Shown here: positions 31,366 through 41,924 of the stretch, one piece after another | Layout: the number at the start of each line of letters is the position of its first letter | Numbering within the stretch: the first letter of the stretch is position 1 | Source: Thiohalocapsa sp. | GTDB lineage: Bacteria > Pseudomonadota > Gammaproteobacteria > Chromatiales > Chromatiaceae | Reading direction: 5' to 3' | Length of the DNA: 64,000 bases | Assembly: GCF_022340605.1 (NCBI RefSeq) | Contig: NZ_JAJDNQ010000078.1 | Coordinates: 1 to 64,000 of the forward strand | Notes under the pieces: generated by a model | Database searches by the model: none | The model's input: the letters and a program-made list of their open reading frames with translations, nothing else | What the model was told of the DNA's origin: nothing | Program-made: the position numbers and the translations under genes

Positions 31366-31670
31366 CAGTGCTTCATGCTCCCGAGCCGGTCGGTCATATC
31401 CACTTCCCGGCGTCGGAAAACGGCGACGACGAGCGCAAAGCCGATGGCCATCTCCACCGCCATCACCGCCATCGCGACGATGGCCAGCAACTGCCCCTCC
31501 GGCAAGCCCCCGGTGGTCAAGGACCAGAAGCCCACGGTGGCCAGCAGCACGCCGTTGATGATGAGCTCCAGACCCATCATCAGCATCACGATGGACTGCT
31601 GCGACAGCGTCCCGTACACGCCGAGCCCGATCAGGCCGGCCGCCACCACCCCGATGGCCTGCAGGGTCAT
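31365..31670 (-). CDS. Complex-I-like subunit K
   Basis: 101 aa, 3 TM; IVMLMMGLELIINGVLL. Confidence 0.9.
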   Translation of the reverse strand: MTLQAIGVVAAGLIGLGVYGTLSQQSIVMLMMGLELIINGVLLATVGFWSLTTGGLPEGQLLAIVAMAVMAVEMAIGFALVVAVFRRREVDMTDRLGSMKH

Positions 31671-32227
31671 GGATCTTCCTCGATGGCTGGATCGACGGCC
31701 GGTGGCACCGAGCCCAGGTCCGACGGGCCGAAGCGCCCCGAGCGGCTGGACAGGATGACCACGCAGAGCATGGTGGCGAGCAGCGTCACCCCCGCCGACT
31801 CGAACACCAGCATCGATGGGCCGAGCAGCTCGCGCCCGAGCGGGGCGATCACCTCGGCGCCGCCCGGCAGTGGCCGGTCCGGCAGGTCGAGGCTCAGCGC
31901 AAAGGCGCTGAGGCCGGCAAAGGTCACGAGTCCGGCGACGATGGCGAGGCCATGCTGATGGACCATGACCATCGGATTCAGCCCGGCCGGGTTCATCATG
32001 AACATCACCATGAACAGGGCCATGACCATCATCTCCACGGCCATCATGAAAATGGTCGCAAAGCCGAGATAGGCGGCGCCGAGCATCAGCATCATGGCGC
32101 CCACCGCGATGAAGGACGCGAGCAGCAAGAACGACGCGCGCACCATGGAGTCGGTACGGAACACGCGCCAGCCTGTCAGCAGCGCCACCGCGGCGAGCAG
32201 CCAGAAGACGCCGTCCGCCCAGCTCAT
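31667..32227 (-). CDS. Complex-I-like subunit J
   Basis: Polytopic, overlaps neighbours; gene order. Confidence 0.85.
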   Translation of the reverse strand: MSWADGVFWLLAAVALLTGWRVFRTDSMVRASFLLLASFIAVGAMMLMLGAAYLGFATIFMMAVEMMVMALFMVMFMMNPAGLNPMVMVHQHGLAIVAGLVTFAGLSAFALSLDLPDRPLPGGAEVIAPLGRELLGPSMLVFESAGVTLLATMLCVVILSSRSGRFGPSDLGSVPPAVDPAIEEDP

Positions 32228-33150
32228 CGCAACGCCTCCAGGCCGGCGATGGCGAGATCCAGAAACGACAGCGGCAGCAGCACCACCCAGATGAAGGTCA
32301 TCATGCGCGACGCGTCCGGCCGGGCGAGCAGGTGACCGAGCACGACCAGCACGGCCGCGACGAGCCCGGCCTTCAGCGCGAGCCAGACGGGCCCCGGCAG
32401 CACCGGCCCCAGCGGCCCGCCGAGGAAGACCGTCGCCGCCATCGCGGCGAAGGCCACCAGCATGGCCGCCCGCGCGAGCTGCCAGGCGAGCCGGAGCTGG
32501 GCGTTGTCCTCGGCGGAGGTGCCGCCCGCCAGATCCGGCGCATCGGCGTAATCCAGCGGCCCGCGCAGCGTGATGGCGAGCCCGAGCAGCAGAAACAGCG
32601 GCAGGCCCAGGGGCTGGCGGACCAGGTTCCAGAGCTCGCGCTGCGACTCGACGATGGCGGTCAGGCGCAGCGACCCGGCCGGCAGCGCCGCACCGATGAG
32701 CACGAACATGCTGACCAGCATGATGGAGAGCCCAATGGCGACGAAGCGATAGGCGCCCATCAGCGGCAACAGCGCGTTGCTGGACCAACCGTGCAGGAAG
32801 ACGGCGATCACCGTCAGCGCCTCCACCGCCCCCCAGACGACGATGCCGGCCTCGACGTCCACGGGCGCCCGACCCACCGCCACCGCCACCGGCACCAGCG
32901 CCAGCCCGGCCGCGGCGAGGCCAAAATACAGTGCCGGCGCGAGCCGCCAGGCGGCGAGATCCGGGCGCTCCGTGCTGATCGACTGGCGGCGGATCACGGC
33001 GCGCAGCCCGCCGAGCGTCAGGCGATCATCGTCATCGATGGGCACCCGTCCCAGCAGGCGCCAGGCGAGCGCGTCCAGCACACCCACCAGGATCATGCCG
33101 GCGAAGAGCACGCAGAGGGTGAGGGGCAGCGCGGTGAGCGGGCCCATCAT
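32224..33150 (-). CDS. Complex-I-like subunit H (divergent)
   Basis: Polytopic; position; degenerate ITLRGPLDYADAPDLAGG where NuoH has a conserved acidic loop. Confidence 0.8.
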   Translation of the reverse strand: MMGPLTALPLTLCVLFAGMILVGVLDALAWRLLGRVPIDDDDRLTLGGLRAVIRRQSISTERPDLAAWRLAPALYFGLAAAGLALVPVAVAVGRAPVDVEAGIVVWGAVEALTVIAVFLHGWSSNALLPLMGAYRFVAIGLSIMLVSMFVLIGAALPAGSLRLTAIVESQRELWNLVRQPLGLPLFLLLGLAITLRGPLDYADAPDLAGGTSAEDNAQLRLAWQLARAAMLVAFAAMAATVFLGGPLGPVLPGPVWLALKAGLVAAVLVVLGHLLARPDASRMMTFIWVVLLPLSFLDLAIAGLEALR

Positions 33151-34415
33151 CCTGCCGCCCCGAGCATCCGGCGCAGGGCATCGGGCGAGAAGCTGGCGAG
33201 CACGCTGACGGCCTGGCCCCATTCGAGACCGCGGAGCAGCGCATCCAGGTCCAGTGCCGGCCGGTCGCCCCGGTCGCCGCCCGCGGGCGCGCCGAGCGCA
33301 CCCGCCGGACCTTCCAGCCCCTCGGCGAAGGTCGTCGGCGGCAGCCCCTCCAGCCGCGCCGCGAGATCCAGCGCCTGCGCCGCCTCGGCGAGCCACTGAT
33401 CGATGCGGGCACGCACATCGCCGGCTTGCCGGGCGATGGGCGCAAAGCCGACCCCGGTGTATGGCTCCAGCCGCGTGCGCAGGTCGTCCGGCACCCCAGC
33501 CGCGCGCAGCGCCGGCCCACTCAGACAGCCCCGCTGCGCTGCACTCAGAGTGCCGAGCCCGGGCGCGATGCCCGGCCGCAACCCCGAGAGCCAAAGCCAC
33601 CGCCTGAGCGACCCGAGGTCGACCCTGCCGCCAATCGTTGCCCGATACGCCGACGCGTAGGCGCGGGCCGCCGGCGCTGCGGCACCCCGCAGGGCGCAGA
33701 AGCGCCCGAGGCAGCGCAGATGGTGCACCGCGCGGGCGCGCTCGAGACCGGCGGCCGACATGGGCCGGTCGATGGCCGCGGCGAAGGGTGCCTCCACCAT
33801 CGCATCGCGAAACGGCGGCTGCATCACCTCGACCCGCTGGATGACGTCGCCTTGCAGCCGCAAGTCCAGCGCCAGGCCCGGCGGCAGCATGGGCGCGAAC
33901 GGACCGAGGGTGACCGCGTGGGCGTCGAGCCTGAGACCGTCCCGCAGCTCGTCGCCACGCATGGTCATGGGGCGCCCGTAGGGCGTACCACCCATCATGC
34001 CCTCCCCGCCCTGACCGTGCGGCCCCTTGCCCAGCCAGGGTGCCGGCGGCTCGTTCGGGAGCAGGTCCGGCGACGAGCCCCTGGCGCCACGGTCCAGATC
34101 GCCCTGCAAAGCGCGCATTGCGACGGCGGGCGTGGCGGCCGGTGCGAGCGCCACCGCGTCCGGCACCGGCTGCGCCCCCTCGCCCCAATGGAGCACCGCC
34201 CGCGGATGTGGCATCTGGTCGTGCACCCGGCGCAGCGCGGGCCAGCTCCGCTCCGGCAGCCGTCCCGCGATCAACAGCAGGCTGGCGGCGCGCGGCGTGG
34301 GCACGCGCCGCAGCCCGGCGTCCCGCGCCAGACCCTCGACCCACGCCAGGGCGTCCTCGCCGATAGCGGCGAAGTAGCGAACTTGCCGGTGTCCGCGCGG
34401 GATCGCTTCGCTCAC
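33147..34415 (-). CDS. Divergent NuoB-like/NuoD-like fusion lacking Fe-S and quinone-site motifs
   Basis: GTG start overlapping the upstream TGA; PRAASLLLIAGRLPERSWPALRRVHDQMPHPRAVLHWGEGA (NuoB-like, no Cys) then GPFAPMLPPGLALDLRLQGDVIQRVEV...GCLSGPALRAAGVPDDLR (NuoD-like). Confidence 0.8.
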   Translation of the reverse strand: MSEAIPRGHRQVRYFAAIGEDALAWVEGLARDAGLRRVPTPRAASLLLIAGRLPERSWPALRRVHDQMPHPRAVLHWGEGAQPVPDAVALAPAATPAVAMRALQGDLDRGARGSSPDLLPNEPPAPWLGKGPHGQGGEGMMGGTPYGRPMTMRGDELRDGLRLDAHAVTLGPFAPMLPPGLALDLRLQGDVIQRVEVMQPPFRDAMVEAPFAAAIDRPMSAAGLERARAVHHLRCLGRFCALRGAAAPAARAYASAYRATIGGRVDLGSLRRWLWLSGLRPGIAPGLGTLSAAQRGCLSGPALRAAGVPDDLRTRLEPYTGVGFAPIARQAGDVRARIDQWLAEAAQALDLAARLEGLPPTTFAEGLEGPAGALGAPAGGDRGDRPALDLDALLRGLEWGQAVSVLASFSPDALRRMLGAAG

Positions 34416-34759
34416 TGCCACCGGAAGATCCCCTCCCGCCAGCCGTAGAAGATGCCAATGGACAGGATCAGCAGGAACATCCCCATCTCGGCCAGCGCCT
34501 TGGCGCCGATCTCGGCATAGACCACGGCCCAGGGGTACATGAACATCATCTCCATCTCGAAGGCGATGAAGAGCAGCGTCATGGGGTAGTAGCGCAGGTG
34601 GAAGCGCTGCCAGGCGTGCGTCGCAGGCTCGCTGCCGCCAAGAAAAGGCACCTTCTGCGGCTCGCTGCCCGGCATCGGTCCCACCTCGACCTGGGCAAGC
34701 AGCAGCATCAGCCCGCCGGACAACAGCAGGATGAGCGCGAGCGCGATCAGCGCTGTCAT
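34412..34759 (-). CDS. Complex-I-like subunit A
   Basis: RFHLRYYPMTLLFIAFEMEMMFMYPWAVVY. Confidence 0.92.
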   Translation of the reverse strand: MTALIALALILLLSGGLMLLLAQVEVGPMPGSEPQKVPFLGGSEPATHAWQRFHLRYYPMTLLFIAFEMEMMFMYPWAVVYAEIGAKALAEMGMFLLILSIGIFYGWREGIFRWQ

Positions 34760-34894
34760 ACACCACCCCCGAAGGTCTTGACGCCCGTCCGGCGCCGAAC
34801 CGGCCCCATTCGTGCCTTAAGGCATAGCCTGGACGCAGCGTCCGTCATCGCGGTCATCTCCCCCTAACCCGGGAGAGCCGGAACCAACCCCGTG

Positions 34895-34960
34895 GCCGAA
34901 GCATCTCCTCGTTGTCGTTGTCGTGCGAATACTCGATAACTTCAACGAAACCTCCTCGAC
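34895..34960. repeat. Partial family-A hexamer element
   Basis: CTCGTTGTCGTTGTCGTGCGAATACTCGATAACTTCAACGA. Confidence 0.5.
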
Positions 34961-35393
34961 ACTTTGTTCAAGACTTGCGCAGTCAGGGGCTAACTGCGGC
35001 ACAGCCTGATCTTGGGCCACACTGCGCCTCCCTGAGGCATACACAAGATTGATACCAAGGCGCCTATGAGCCCGACCGCCTCCGGCAGCAGTCGCACATT
35101 GCGCGGGCCAGGCAGGGCGCTTGGAGCTCGCTGACCCGCGCGGCGCGCCGGGTCCAGCCGAATTGCCGGTGCAAATGAGCCATCGGACGGGGCATATGCC
35201 GAGATTGCACAGAGCTGACCGGGTGCTGATGCACCCGCGCTGCGATGCGGCGAACACCAGCAGACGCCGCCCGGCCCGTGGACGGCCTGCATGGGATTTG
35301 CAGTGCAAAGCGGAGGCCGAATGTCTCGCGCAATGGGCGCTGCGCCACAATGATTGCGACGGGCGGCGCGTCGTTGCGCCGCTGCGCGCAACC

Positions 35394-35516
35394 GTGGGAG
35401 CGCCACTGCTGTTCGTGGCGCGATGAGGGATGCGCGGTGGCCTGCGCCTTGGTGAGCGCTCGGGCCCGCGCAAGCGGCCTGGCCGCGGGTCGCGGCACCG
35501 GGAGTGCCGCTCCCAC
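35394..35516. repeat. REP-like inverted pair
   Basis: GTGGGAGCGCCACTGC...GAGTGCCGCTCCCAC. Confidence 0.75.
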
Positions 35517-35598
35517 AAGACGGGGCTGGTCCGGCTAGTGCACGGCCTTGGAATTGTCGATACCGTTCGCTGTCCGGCGTGAGCGAGTGTCGGCCGGA

Positions 35599-35620
35599 GT
35601 GTCGCTCTGGAGGGCGACAC
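35599..35620. repeat. Family-B palindrome GTGTCGCTCTGGAGGGCGACAC
   Basis: Direct inspection. Confidence 0.75.
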
Positions 35621-35710
35621 GGATCAGCGCCGCGGGAGGCCTCGAGAGCGGCGGCCTCCATACTTCCGCCGCGACGGCGGTTCCAGTGGGCGATCGGCGG
35701 CATCGCGATC

Positions 35711-36475
35711 ATGCCCACGCAACGCGGCGGCGATTCCGACATGAGCAACGAATTCCTTCAGATTCTCGGCTTGGCGCTCCTCCCTGCCCTGGGCAATTTC
35801 GCGGGCGGCCTGCTCGCGGAAGGCTTGCGGCCGTCCGGGGCATTCCTGAACCGCGCGCTGCACGCCGCCACGGGCGTCATTCTCGCCATCATCTCCGTGG
35901 AAGTGATGCCGGAGGCGCTTGGAACGGCGCCGGCATGGCTCCTCGCGCTCGCGTTTTTCGGCGGCGGCTGCGCCTATCTGCTGCTGGAGACGGCCGTCGA
36001 CCGATGGCAGCAGAGTAAGCAGACCGGCGCGGGAACGGGCGCCTGGATGGTCTACGCGGCGGTGACCACGGACCTGCTCGGAGACGGCCTTTTGATCGGC
36101 GCCGGGGCCGCGGTGTCGACGCATCTCGCGCTGTTCCTGGCGCTGGGCCAGGTGTTGGCGGACGTGCCCGAAGGCTTCGCCGTGATCGCCAATTTCCGCG
36201 CCAAGGGTGTGAGCCGCGCGCGGCGGCTCCTGCTCGCGGCGTCCTTCGTCGTTCCCGTCATGGCCACGGCCGCGCTGGCCTACGTCGCGCTGCGCGGGCA
36301 GCAAGACGCCGTGCAGATGACGGCACTGGTGTTCGTCGCGGGCCTGTTCATCCTCGCCGCGGTGGAAGACATGCTGAGCGAGGCCCACGAGACGGCGGAA
36401 GACAGCCGCTGGTCCGCGCTCAGCCTCATCGCCGGCTTTGCGCTCTTCCTTGCGGTCTCCAACGGATTGGGGTAA
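35711..36475 (+). CDS. ZIP-family metal transporter
   Basis: ALLPALGNFAGGLLAE, LGQVLADVPEGFAVIANF. Confidence 0.88.
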   Translation: MPTQRGGDSDMSNEFLQILGLALLPALGNFAGGLLAEGLRPSGAFLNRALHAATGVILAIISVEVMPEALGTAPAWLLALAFFGGGCAYLLLETAVDRWQQSKQTGAGTGAWMVYAAVTTDLLGDGLLIGAGAAVSTHLALFLALGQVLADVPEGFAVIANFRAKGVSRARRLLLAASFVVPVMATAALAYVALRGQQDAVQMTALVFVAGLFILAAVEDMLSEAHETAEDSRWSALSLIAGFALFLAVSNGLG

Positions 36476-36551
36476 ATCCGCGGGCTTTCCTGGCCTCGAC
36501 CGACCGGAGCACACCCTGGACGCACTCGCTTCCGCATCGGCGCTCGGCGGC

Positions 36552-37112
36552 ATGACCGCCACCGCGATGACGTTCGGCCTTATCTTCGTGGCCGAGGTCG
36601 GCGACAAGAGTCAGCTCGTCTGCATGGCCCTGGCGGCCCGGTATCACCACCGGCCGGTCCTCTTGGGAGCACTGACCGCCTTCGTCGTGCTCAACAGTCT
36701 CGCCGTGGCCGTGGGTGCGGGACTGGCACACTGGGTTCCGGAGCGCCTCCTGGCGGCGGGCGTTGCCACCCTATTCGCGCTGTTTGGGGTGCTCTCGCTG
36801 CGCGCCGACGCGGCAGACGACACCGAGCAGATCGCGGAGCGACGCGGCTACGGCGTCTTTGCCACCACGTTCCTGATGCTGTTTCTCGCGGAGATGGGCG
36901 ATAAGACACAACTCGCCGTGGCCGGCATGACGGGGACACTGCCGGCCGCTTCGGTCTGGGTTGGCGCCACCCTGGCGCTCGGTGCGACATCGGCGCTCGC
37001 GGTGCTGGTCGGGCACCGACTGCTGCGGCGCATCCCGCTGCATCGGTTGCACCAAATCAGCGGCATCTTCTTTCTGAGCTTCGCGGCCTTAGCGCTGACC
37101 AAGGTGTTCTGA
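36552..37112 (+). CDS. GDT1/UPF0016-family cation transporter
   Basis: Two ExGDK[ST] motifs (FVAEVGDKSQL, LAEMGDKTQLA). Confidence 0.9.
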   Translation: MTATAMTFGLIFVAEVGDKSQLVCMALAARYHHRPVLLGALTAFVVLNSLAVAVGAGLAHWVPERLLAAGVATLFALFGVLSLRADAADDTEQIAERRGYGVFATTFLMLFLAEMGDKTQLAVAGMTGTLPAASVWVGATLALGATSALAVLVGHRLLRRIPLHRLHQISGIFFLSFAALALTKVF

Positions 37113-37642
37113 GAGCAGCGCGATGGCTCGCGCCCGCCGCGGCCAAGCTTGGGCGCACGAACCCAAGCACGCCCGCCTGATCCGAATCGGCGACGCGGAA
37201 CGCCTCAACCCCGGGGCACTGTCATGCGCGCGCCGGGGCGCGCTATCTCCCACGATCCAGGATCAACCTGGCCAGTCGATTGGCTTGCGCCCGACTGGCC
37301 TGACCGGGAGGCATTGGCCCGTAGCCGGACCAACGGCCGGAGACACCATTAGTGATCGCCCGGGCCATTCGGCAGGCAGGCACAGAGCGTCAGGCATCGG
37401 AGCTGTAGTGGGCACATCAGTTGCATTTTCCGCATGGTCATCCTCATGGGCTGGATAAAGGTCAGCCGCTGATCGACTCGCCACGATATTTGTAGCTTCA
37501 AGCAATAAATGCGCCAAATCTAACAGAGCATGCCGATTCCCGCGCCGTGGGCCAGGCGCCGCCGAACAAGCGCGACTTCTGGTGGATCGTCCCCACCATC
37601 GGGGGTCGGTTTCTCTCATCCGTGAGCTCACCGGAGGTCAGC

Positions 37643-37861
37643 ATGATCGAGCTGAAAGTCGAAGGCATGTCCTGCATGCACTGCGTCAAGGCGGTCACCG
37701 AGGCGCTGTCGCAGGTGCCGGGCGTGACGAAGGTCCAGGAGGTCAGCCTGGAGCAAGGCAGGGCCAGGGTGGAAGGCTCTCCGGACCCGGATGCCCTGGT
37801 CGCGGCGGTCAAGGAGGCCGGCTATCAGGCCGAGGTCCGTGAGGCGGGCGCAGCCGGTTGA
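37643..37861 (+). CDS. copZ: CopZ-like copper chaperone (HMA domain)
   Basis: [22 protein letters not shown]. Confidence 0.88.
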   Translation: MIELKVEGMSCMHCVKAVTEALSQVPGVTKVQEVSLEQGRARVEGSPDPDALVAAVKEAGYQAEVREAGAAG

Positions 37862-37949
37862 TGGCCATCGGCGGAGGCGCTTCGCCAGGAGGCGCTCTAT
37901 CCACGAGCCATCGGCTCAAGCATTGTCGTCCCGCCGGCAGGGGGTGGAC

Positions 37950-40475
37950 ATGACGAAAGAGGTGCGCATCGGCGTCGGCGGCATGACCTGTGCCTCCTGC
38001 GTGGCGCGGGTCGAGCGGGCCATCGCGCGCAAGCCCGGGGTCGAGTCCGCCAGCGTCAATCTGGCGGCGGAGACGGCGGTGGTCCGGTACGACGAGGTGG
38101 AACTCCCCGAGCTGCTGGAGGCGGTGCGCGGCGCCGGCTACGACGCCGTCGTCGAGCAGGTCAATATCGGCGTCTCGGGCATGACCTGTGCCTCCTGCGT
38201 CGCCCGCGTGGAGCGGGCAATCAAGGCGCTGCCGGGCGTGATCACGGCGACCGTGAACCTCACCACCGAGTCGGCGGCGGTCGAGTACCTGCCCGCCACG
38301 GTCAGCCGCGAGCGCATCGCCCAGGCGATCCGGGCGGCGGGCTACGAGCCGGCGGCGGCGGACGCGGCGCCGGACGCCGAGCACGCCCGTCACGAGCGCG
38401 AGCTGCGCGCCCTGCGGCGGGACCTGATCTTCGCCGCGGCGCTCACCGTCCCACTCTTGCTGATCAGCATGGCGCCCATGTTCCTGCCCGGCGTCCGGGC
38501 GCTGCTGTTGAAGCTGGCGCCTCTGCCGGCCTGGGACTGGATCGAGCTGGCGCTCGCCACGCCGGTCCTGCTGTGGTCAGGGCGGCGCTTCATCACCCGC
38601 GGCTGGGCGGAGCTGCGGCATCTCAGCCCCGGCATGGACACCCTGGTGCTGATGGGGAGCTGGTCGGCCTACCTCTACTCGCTCGCGGCGCTCACCATGC
38701 CGCAGGCGTTTCCGGAGGGGACGGCCCACCTGTATTTCGAGGCCACCGGGGTCATCATCACGCTGATCCTGCTCGGCCGCTACCTGGAGGCAGTCGCCAA
38801 GGGTCGGACCTCCCAGGCCATCCGCCGCCTGGTGGGCCTGCAGCCAAAGACGGCACGGGTGGTCAGCGCCGACGGCGAGACCGAAATGCCGGCGGATGCC
38901 GTGGTGCCGGGCGACCTGATCGCCGTGCGGCCGGGGGAGCGCATCCCGGTGGACGGCACCCTGACCGAGGGCCGGAGCCACGTCGACGAGTCCATGATCA
39001 GCGGCGAGCCCGAACCGGTGAGCAAACACCCCGGCGACGAGGTCATCGGCGGCACCGTGAACCAGACCGGCGCCTTTCGCTACCAAGCAACGCGGGTGGG
39101 CTCGGAGACGGTGCTGGCCCAGATCATCCGGCTGGTGGAGGATGCCCAGGCCGGCAAGCCGCCGATCCAGCGCGTCGCCGACCGGATCGCCGCGGTGTTC
39201 GTGCCGCTGGTCATCCTCGCCGCAGCGATCACCTTCATCACCTGGCTCTGGCTGGGACCGCAGCCGGCGCTGGAGCTCGCGTTCGTGGCGGCAGTCAGCG
39301 TGCTGCTCATCGCTTGCCCGTGCGCCATGGGTCTCGCCACGCCCACGGCCATCATGGTGGGCACCGGGCGCGGCGCGGCGCTGGGCATTCTGTTTCGCCG
39401 CGGGGCCGCGCTCGAGACCCTGGCGCGGGTGGACCGCATCGTGCTGGACAAGACCGGCACGCTCACCGTTGGGCGCCCGGCGCTCACCGACCTACAGTCC
39501 TACGGCGTTGCCGAGGACGAGGCACTGGCCCTGGCTGCCGCGGTGGAGCGCGACAGCGAGCATCCCATCGGCACCGCCATCGTGGCCGCGGCCCGGGAGC
39601 GCGGTCTGGCCCTGGCCGAGGCCACCGACGTGGACGCCGTCCCCGGCTACGGTATCCGCGCACGCATCGGTGAACGGCAGGTCGCCGTCGGTGCGCACCG
39701 CTTCATGGAGCAGCGCTCGGTCTCGGTGACGGCAGCCGCGGAGACGGCCAACCACCTCGCGAAGGACGGCAAGACGCCCATCTATGTCGCCGCCGACGAC
39801 GCGCTGATCGCCGTGCTCGCGGTGGCGGACCCGATCAAGCCCTCGAGCCGGGAGGCCGTGGCCCGATTGCAGGCGATGGGGCTCGAGGTCGCGATGCTGA
39901 CCGGCGACGGCTGGCGCACCGCCGAGGCCGTCGCCCGCCAGGTGGGCATCGAATCCGTGGTGGCCGAGGTGCTGCCGGCGGACAAGGCGGCGGAAGTCAA
40001 GCGGCTCCAGGAAAAACAGGGCGCAGAAGGCGGCAAGGTCGCCTTCGTCGGCGACGGCATCAACGACGCCCCGGCGCTCGCCCAGGCCGATGTCGGCATC
40101 GCCATCGGCACCGGCACGGACATCGCCGTGGAAGCCGGCGAGCTGATCCTGATGAACGGGGAGCTCACCGGCGCCGCGGATGCGGTAGCGCTGGCGCGGC
40201 GCACCCTGCGCACCATCCGGCTCAATTTCTTCTGGGCCTATGCCTACAACGTCGCACTCATTCCGCTCGCCGCCGGCGCCTTCTATCCGCTCAACGGCTG
40301 GCTGCTGAATCCAATGATCGCCGCCGGCGCCATGAGCATCTCCAGCCTGTTCGTCGTAACCAACAGCCTGCGCCTGCGCCGCTTCCGACCATCCCGGCCC
40401 GCGGCCAAGACCACGCCGTCCGATCAACCTCAAGGGTGGAACAACAGCTCCATGCAGACACAGGCGCCCAGCTAG
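37950..40475 (+). CDS. copA: P1B-type copper-translocating ATPase with two N-terminal HMA domains
   Basis: Two [36 protein letters not shown]. Confidence 0.95.
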   Translation: MTKEVRIGVGGMTCASCVARVERAIARKPGVESASVNLAAETAVVRYDEVELPELLEAVRGAGYDAVVEQVNIGVSGMTCASCVARVERAIKALPGVITATVNLTTESAAVEYLPATVSRERIAQAIRAAGYEPAAADAAPDAEHARHERELRALRRDLIFAAALTVPLLLISMAPMFLPGVRALLLKLAPLPAWDWIELALATPVLLWSGRRFITRGWAELRHLSPGMDTLVLMGSWSAYLYSLAALTMPQAFPEGTAHLYFEATGVIITLILLGRYLEAVAKGRTSQAIRRLVGLQPKTARVVSADGETEMPADAVVPGDLIAVRPGERIPVDGTLTEGRSHVDESMISGEPEPVSKHPGDEVIGGTVNQTGAFRYQATRVGSETVLAQIIRLVEDAQAGKPPIQRVADRIAAVFVPLVILAAAITFITWLWLGPQPALELAFVAAVSVLLIACPCAMGLATPTAIMVGTGRGAALGILFRRGAALETLARVDRIVLDKTGTLTVGRPALTDLQSYGVAEDEALALAAAVERDSEHPIGTAIVAAARERGLALAEATDVDAVPGYGIRARIGERQVAVGAHRFMEQRSVSVTAAAETANHLAKDGKTPIYVAADDALIAVLAVADPIKPSSREAVARLQAMGLEVAMLTGDGWRTAEAVARQVGIESVVAEVLPADKAAEVKRLQEKQGAEGGKVAFVGDGINDAPALAQADVGIAIGTGTDIAVEAGELILMNGELTGAADAVALARRTLRTIRLNFFWAYAYNVALIPLAAGAFYPLNGWLLNPMIAAGAMSISSLFVVTNSLRLRRFRPSRPAAKTTPSDQPQGWNNSSMQTQAPS

Positions 40476-40626
40476 TGCAGCGTTTCACCTAACTTTGCCT
40501 TCGTTGTCGTTGTCGTTGTCGTCGTCGTAATCCCGATCTCAACCGTCCGGGTATTCGATGACGACCACGACCACGACCGCGACAACGAGGGAGCCCGGTC
40601 TCGGAATGTCCGCAACGAAGCACTCG
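40472..40626. repeat. Family-A hexamer-hairpin element, inverted relative to the copy at 17053
   Basis: CTAGTGCAGCGTTTCACCTAACTTTGCCTTCGTTGTCGTTG... matches reverse complement of 17.2-kb copy. Confidence 0.75.
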
Positions 40627-40694
40627 TGCAACCACCCGAAATGCGGCTAACCTCCGGTGGCCGGTGGGAATAAGCGCCGAAGAGGAGGATCACG

Positions 40695-41501
<807 letters not shown>

Positions 41502-41507
41502 TGGACG

Positions 41508-41833
41508 CACATCAGGATTCCGAGCCTGTCCTGCAGCCTAGTCGGCGCCCTGCCCGGCGCCCTTTGCGCCCTCGCCTGCTCGCAGGACACGCCAGCCAGT
41601 ACGGACGACGCATGATGGCCCGCGCTGCCGCGCTGATCCTGGACCAGGGCCGCTGGTGGGTTCTCACCGAAACCCCCGGCGGCCTCGTGCGAAGAGCGGT
41701 CGAGCCGGGGCCGGCGAGGGGCGACCACACGCTGATTCTGAAGGGGCTCGCGGCAGGAGACGCGGTGGTGTCTCGCGACGCCTACCTGCGCTTTCATCGT
41801 GACTTTGGACAACACTACACGCCGCCCGATTGA
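41508..41833 (+). pseudogene. RND-efflux membrane-fusion (adaptor) protein remnant
   Basis: Frame 1: lipobox-like IRIPSLSCSLVGALPGALCALACSQ; frame 2: GRWWVLTETPGGLVRRAVEPGPARGDHTLILKGLAAGDAVVSRDAYLRFHRDF. Confidence 0.6.
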
Positions 41834-41924
41834 TCTGCCCGATTGAGCTGGGCTCGGCGCGGCGAGCAAATTCGGCCCCACGGACCGCGGCGCCGTGGCA
41901 TGCATCCCGCGAGGGCCAAACAGG

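Noticed and set aside
29272-31758. 828-aa plus-strand ORF over the NuoL/NuoM-like genes
   Set aside because: Low-complexity Arg/Gln/Pro composition, antisense to well-supported membrane subunits.
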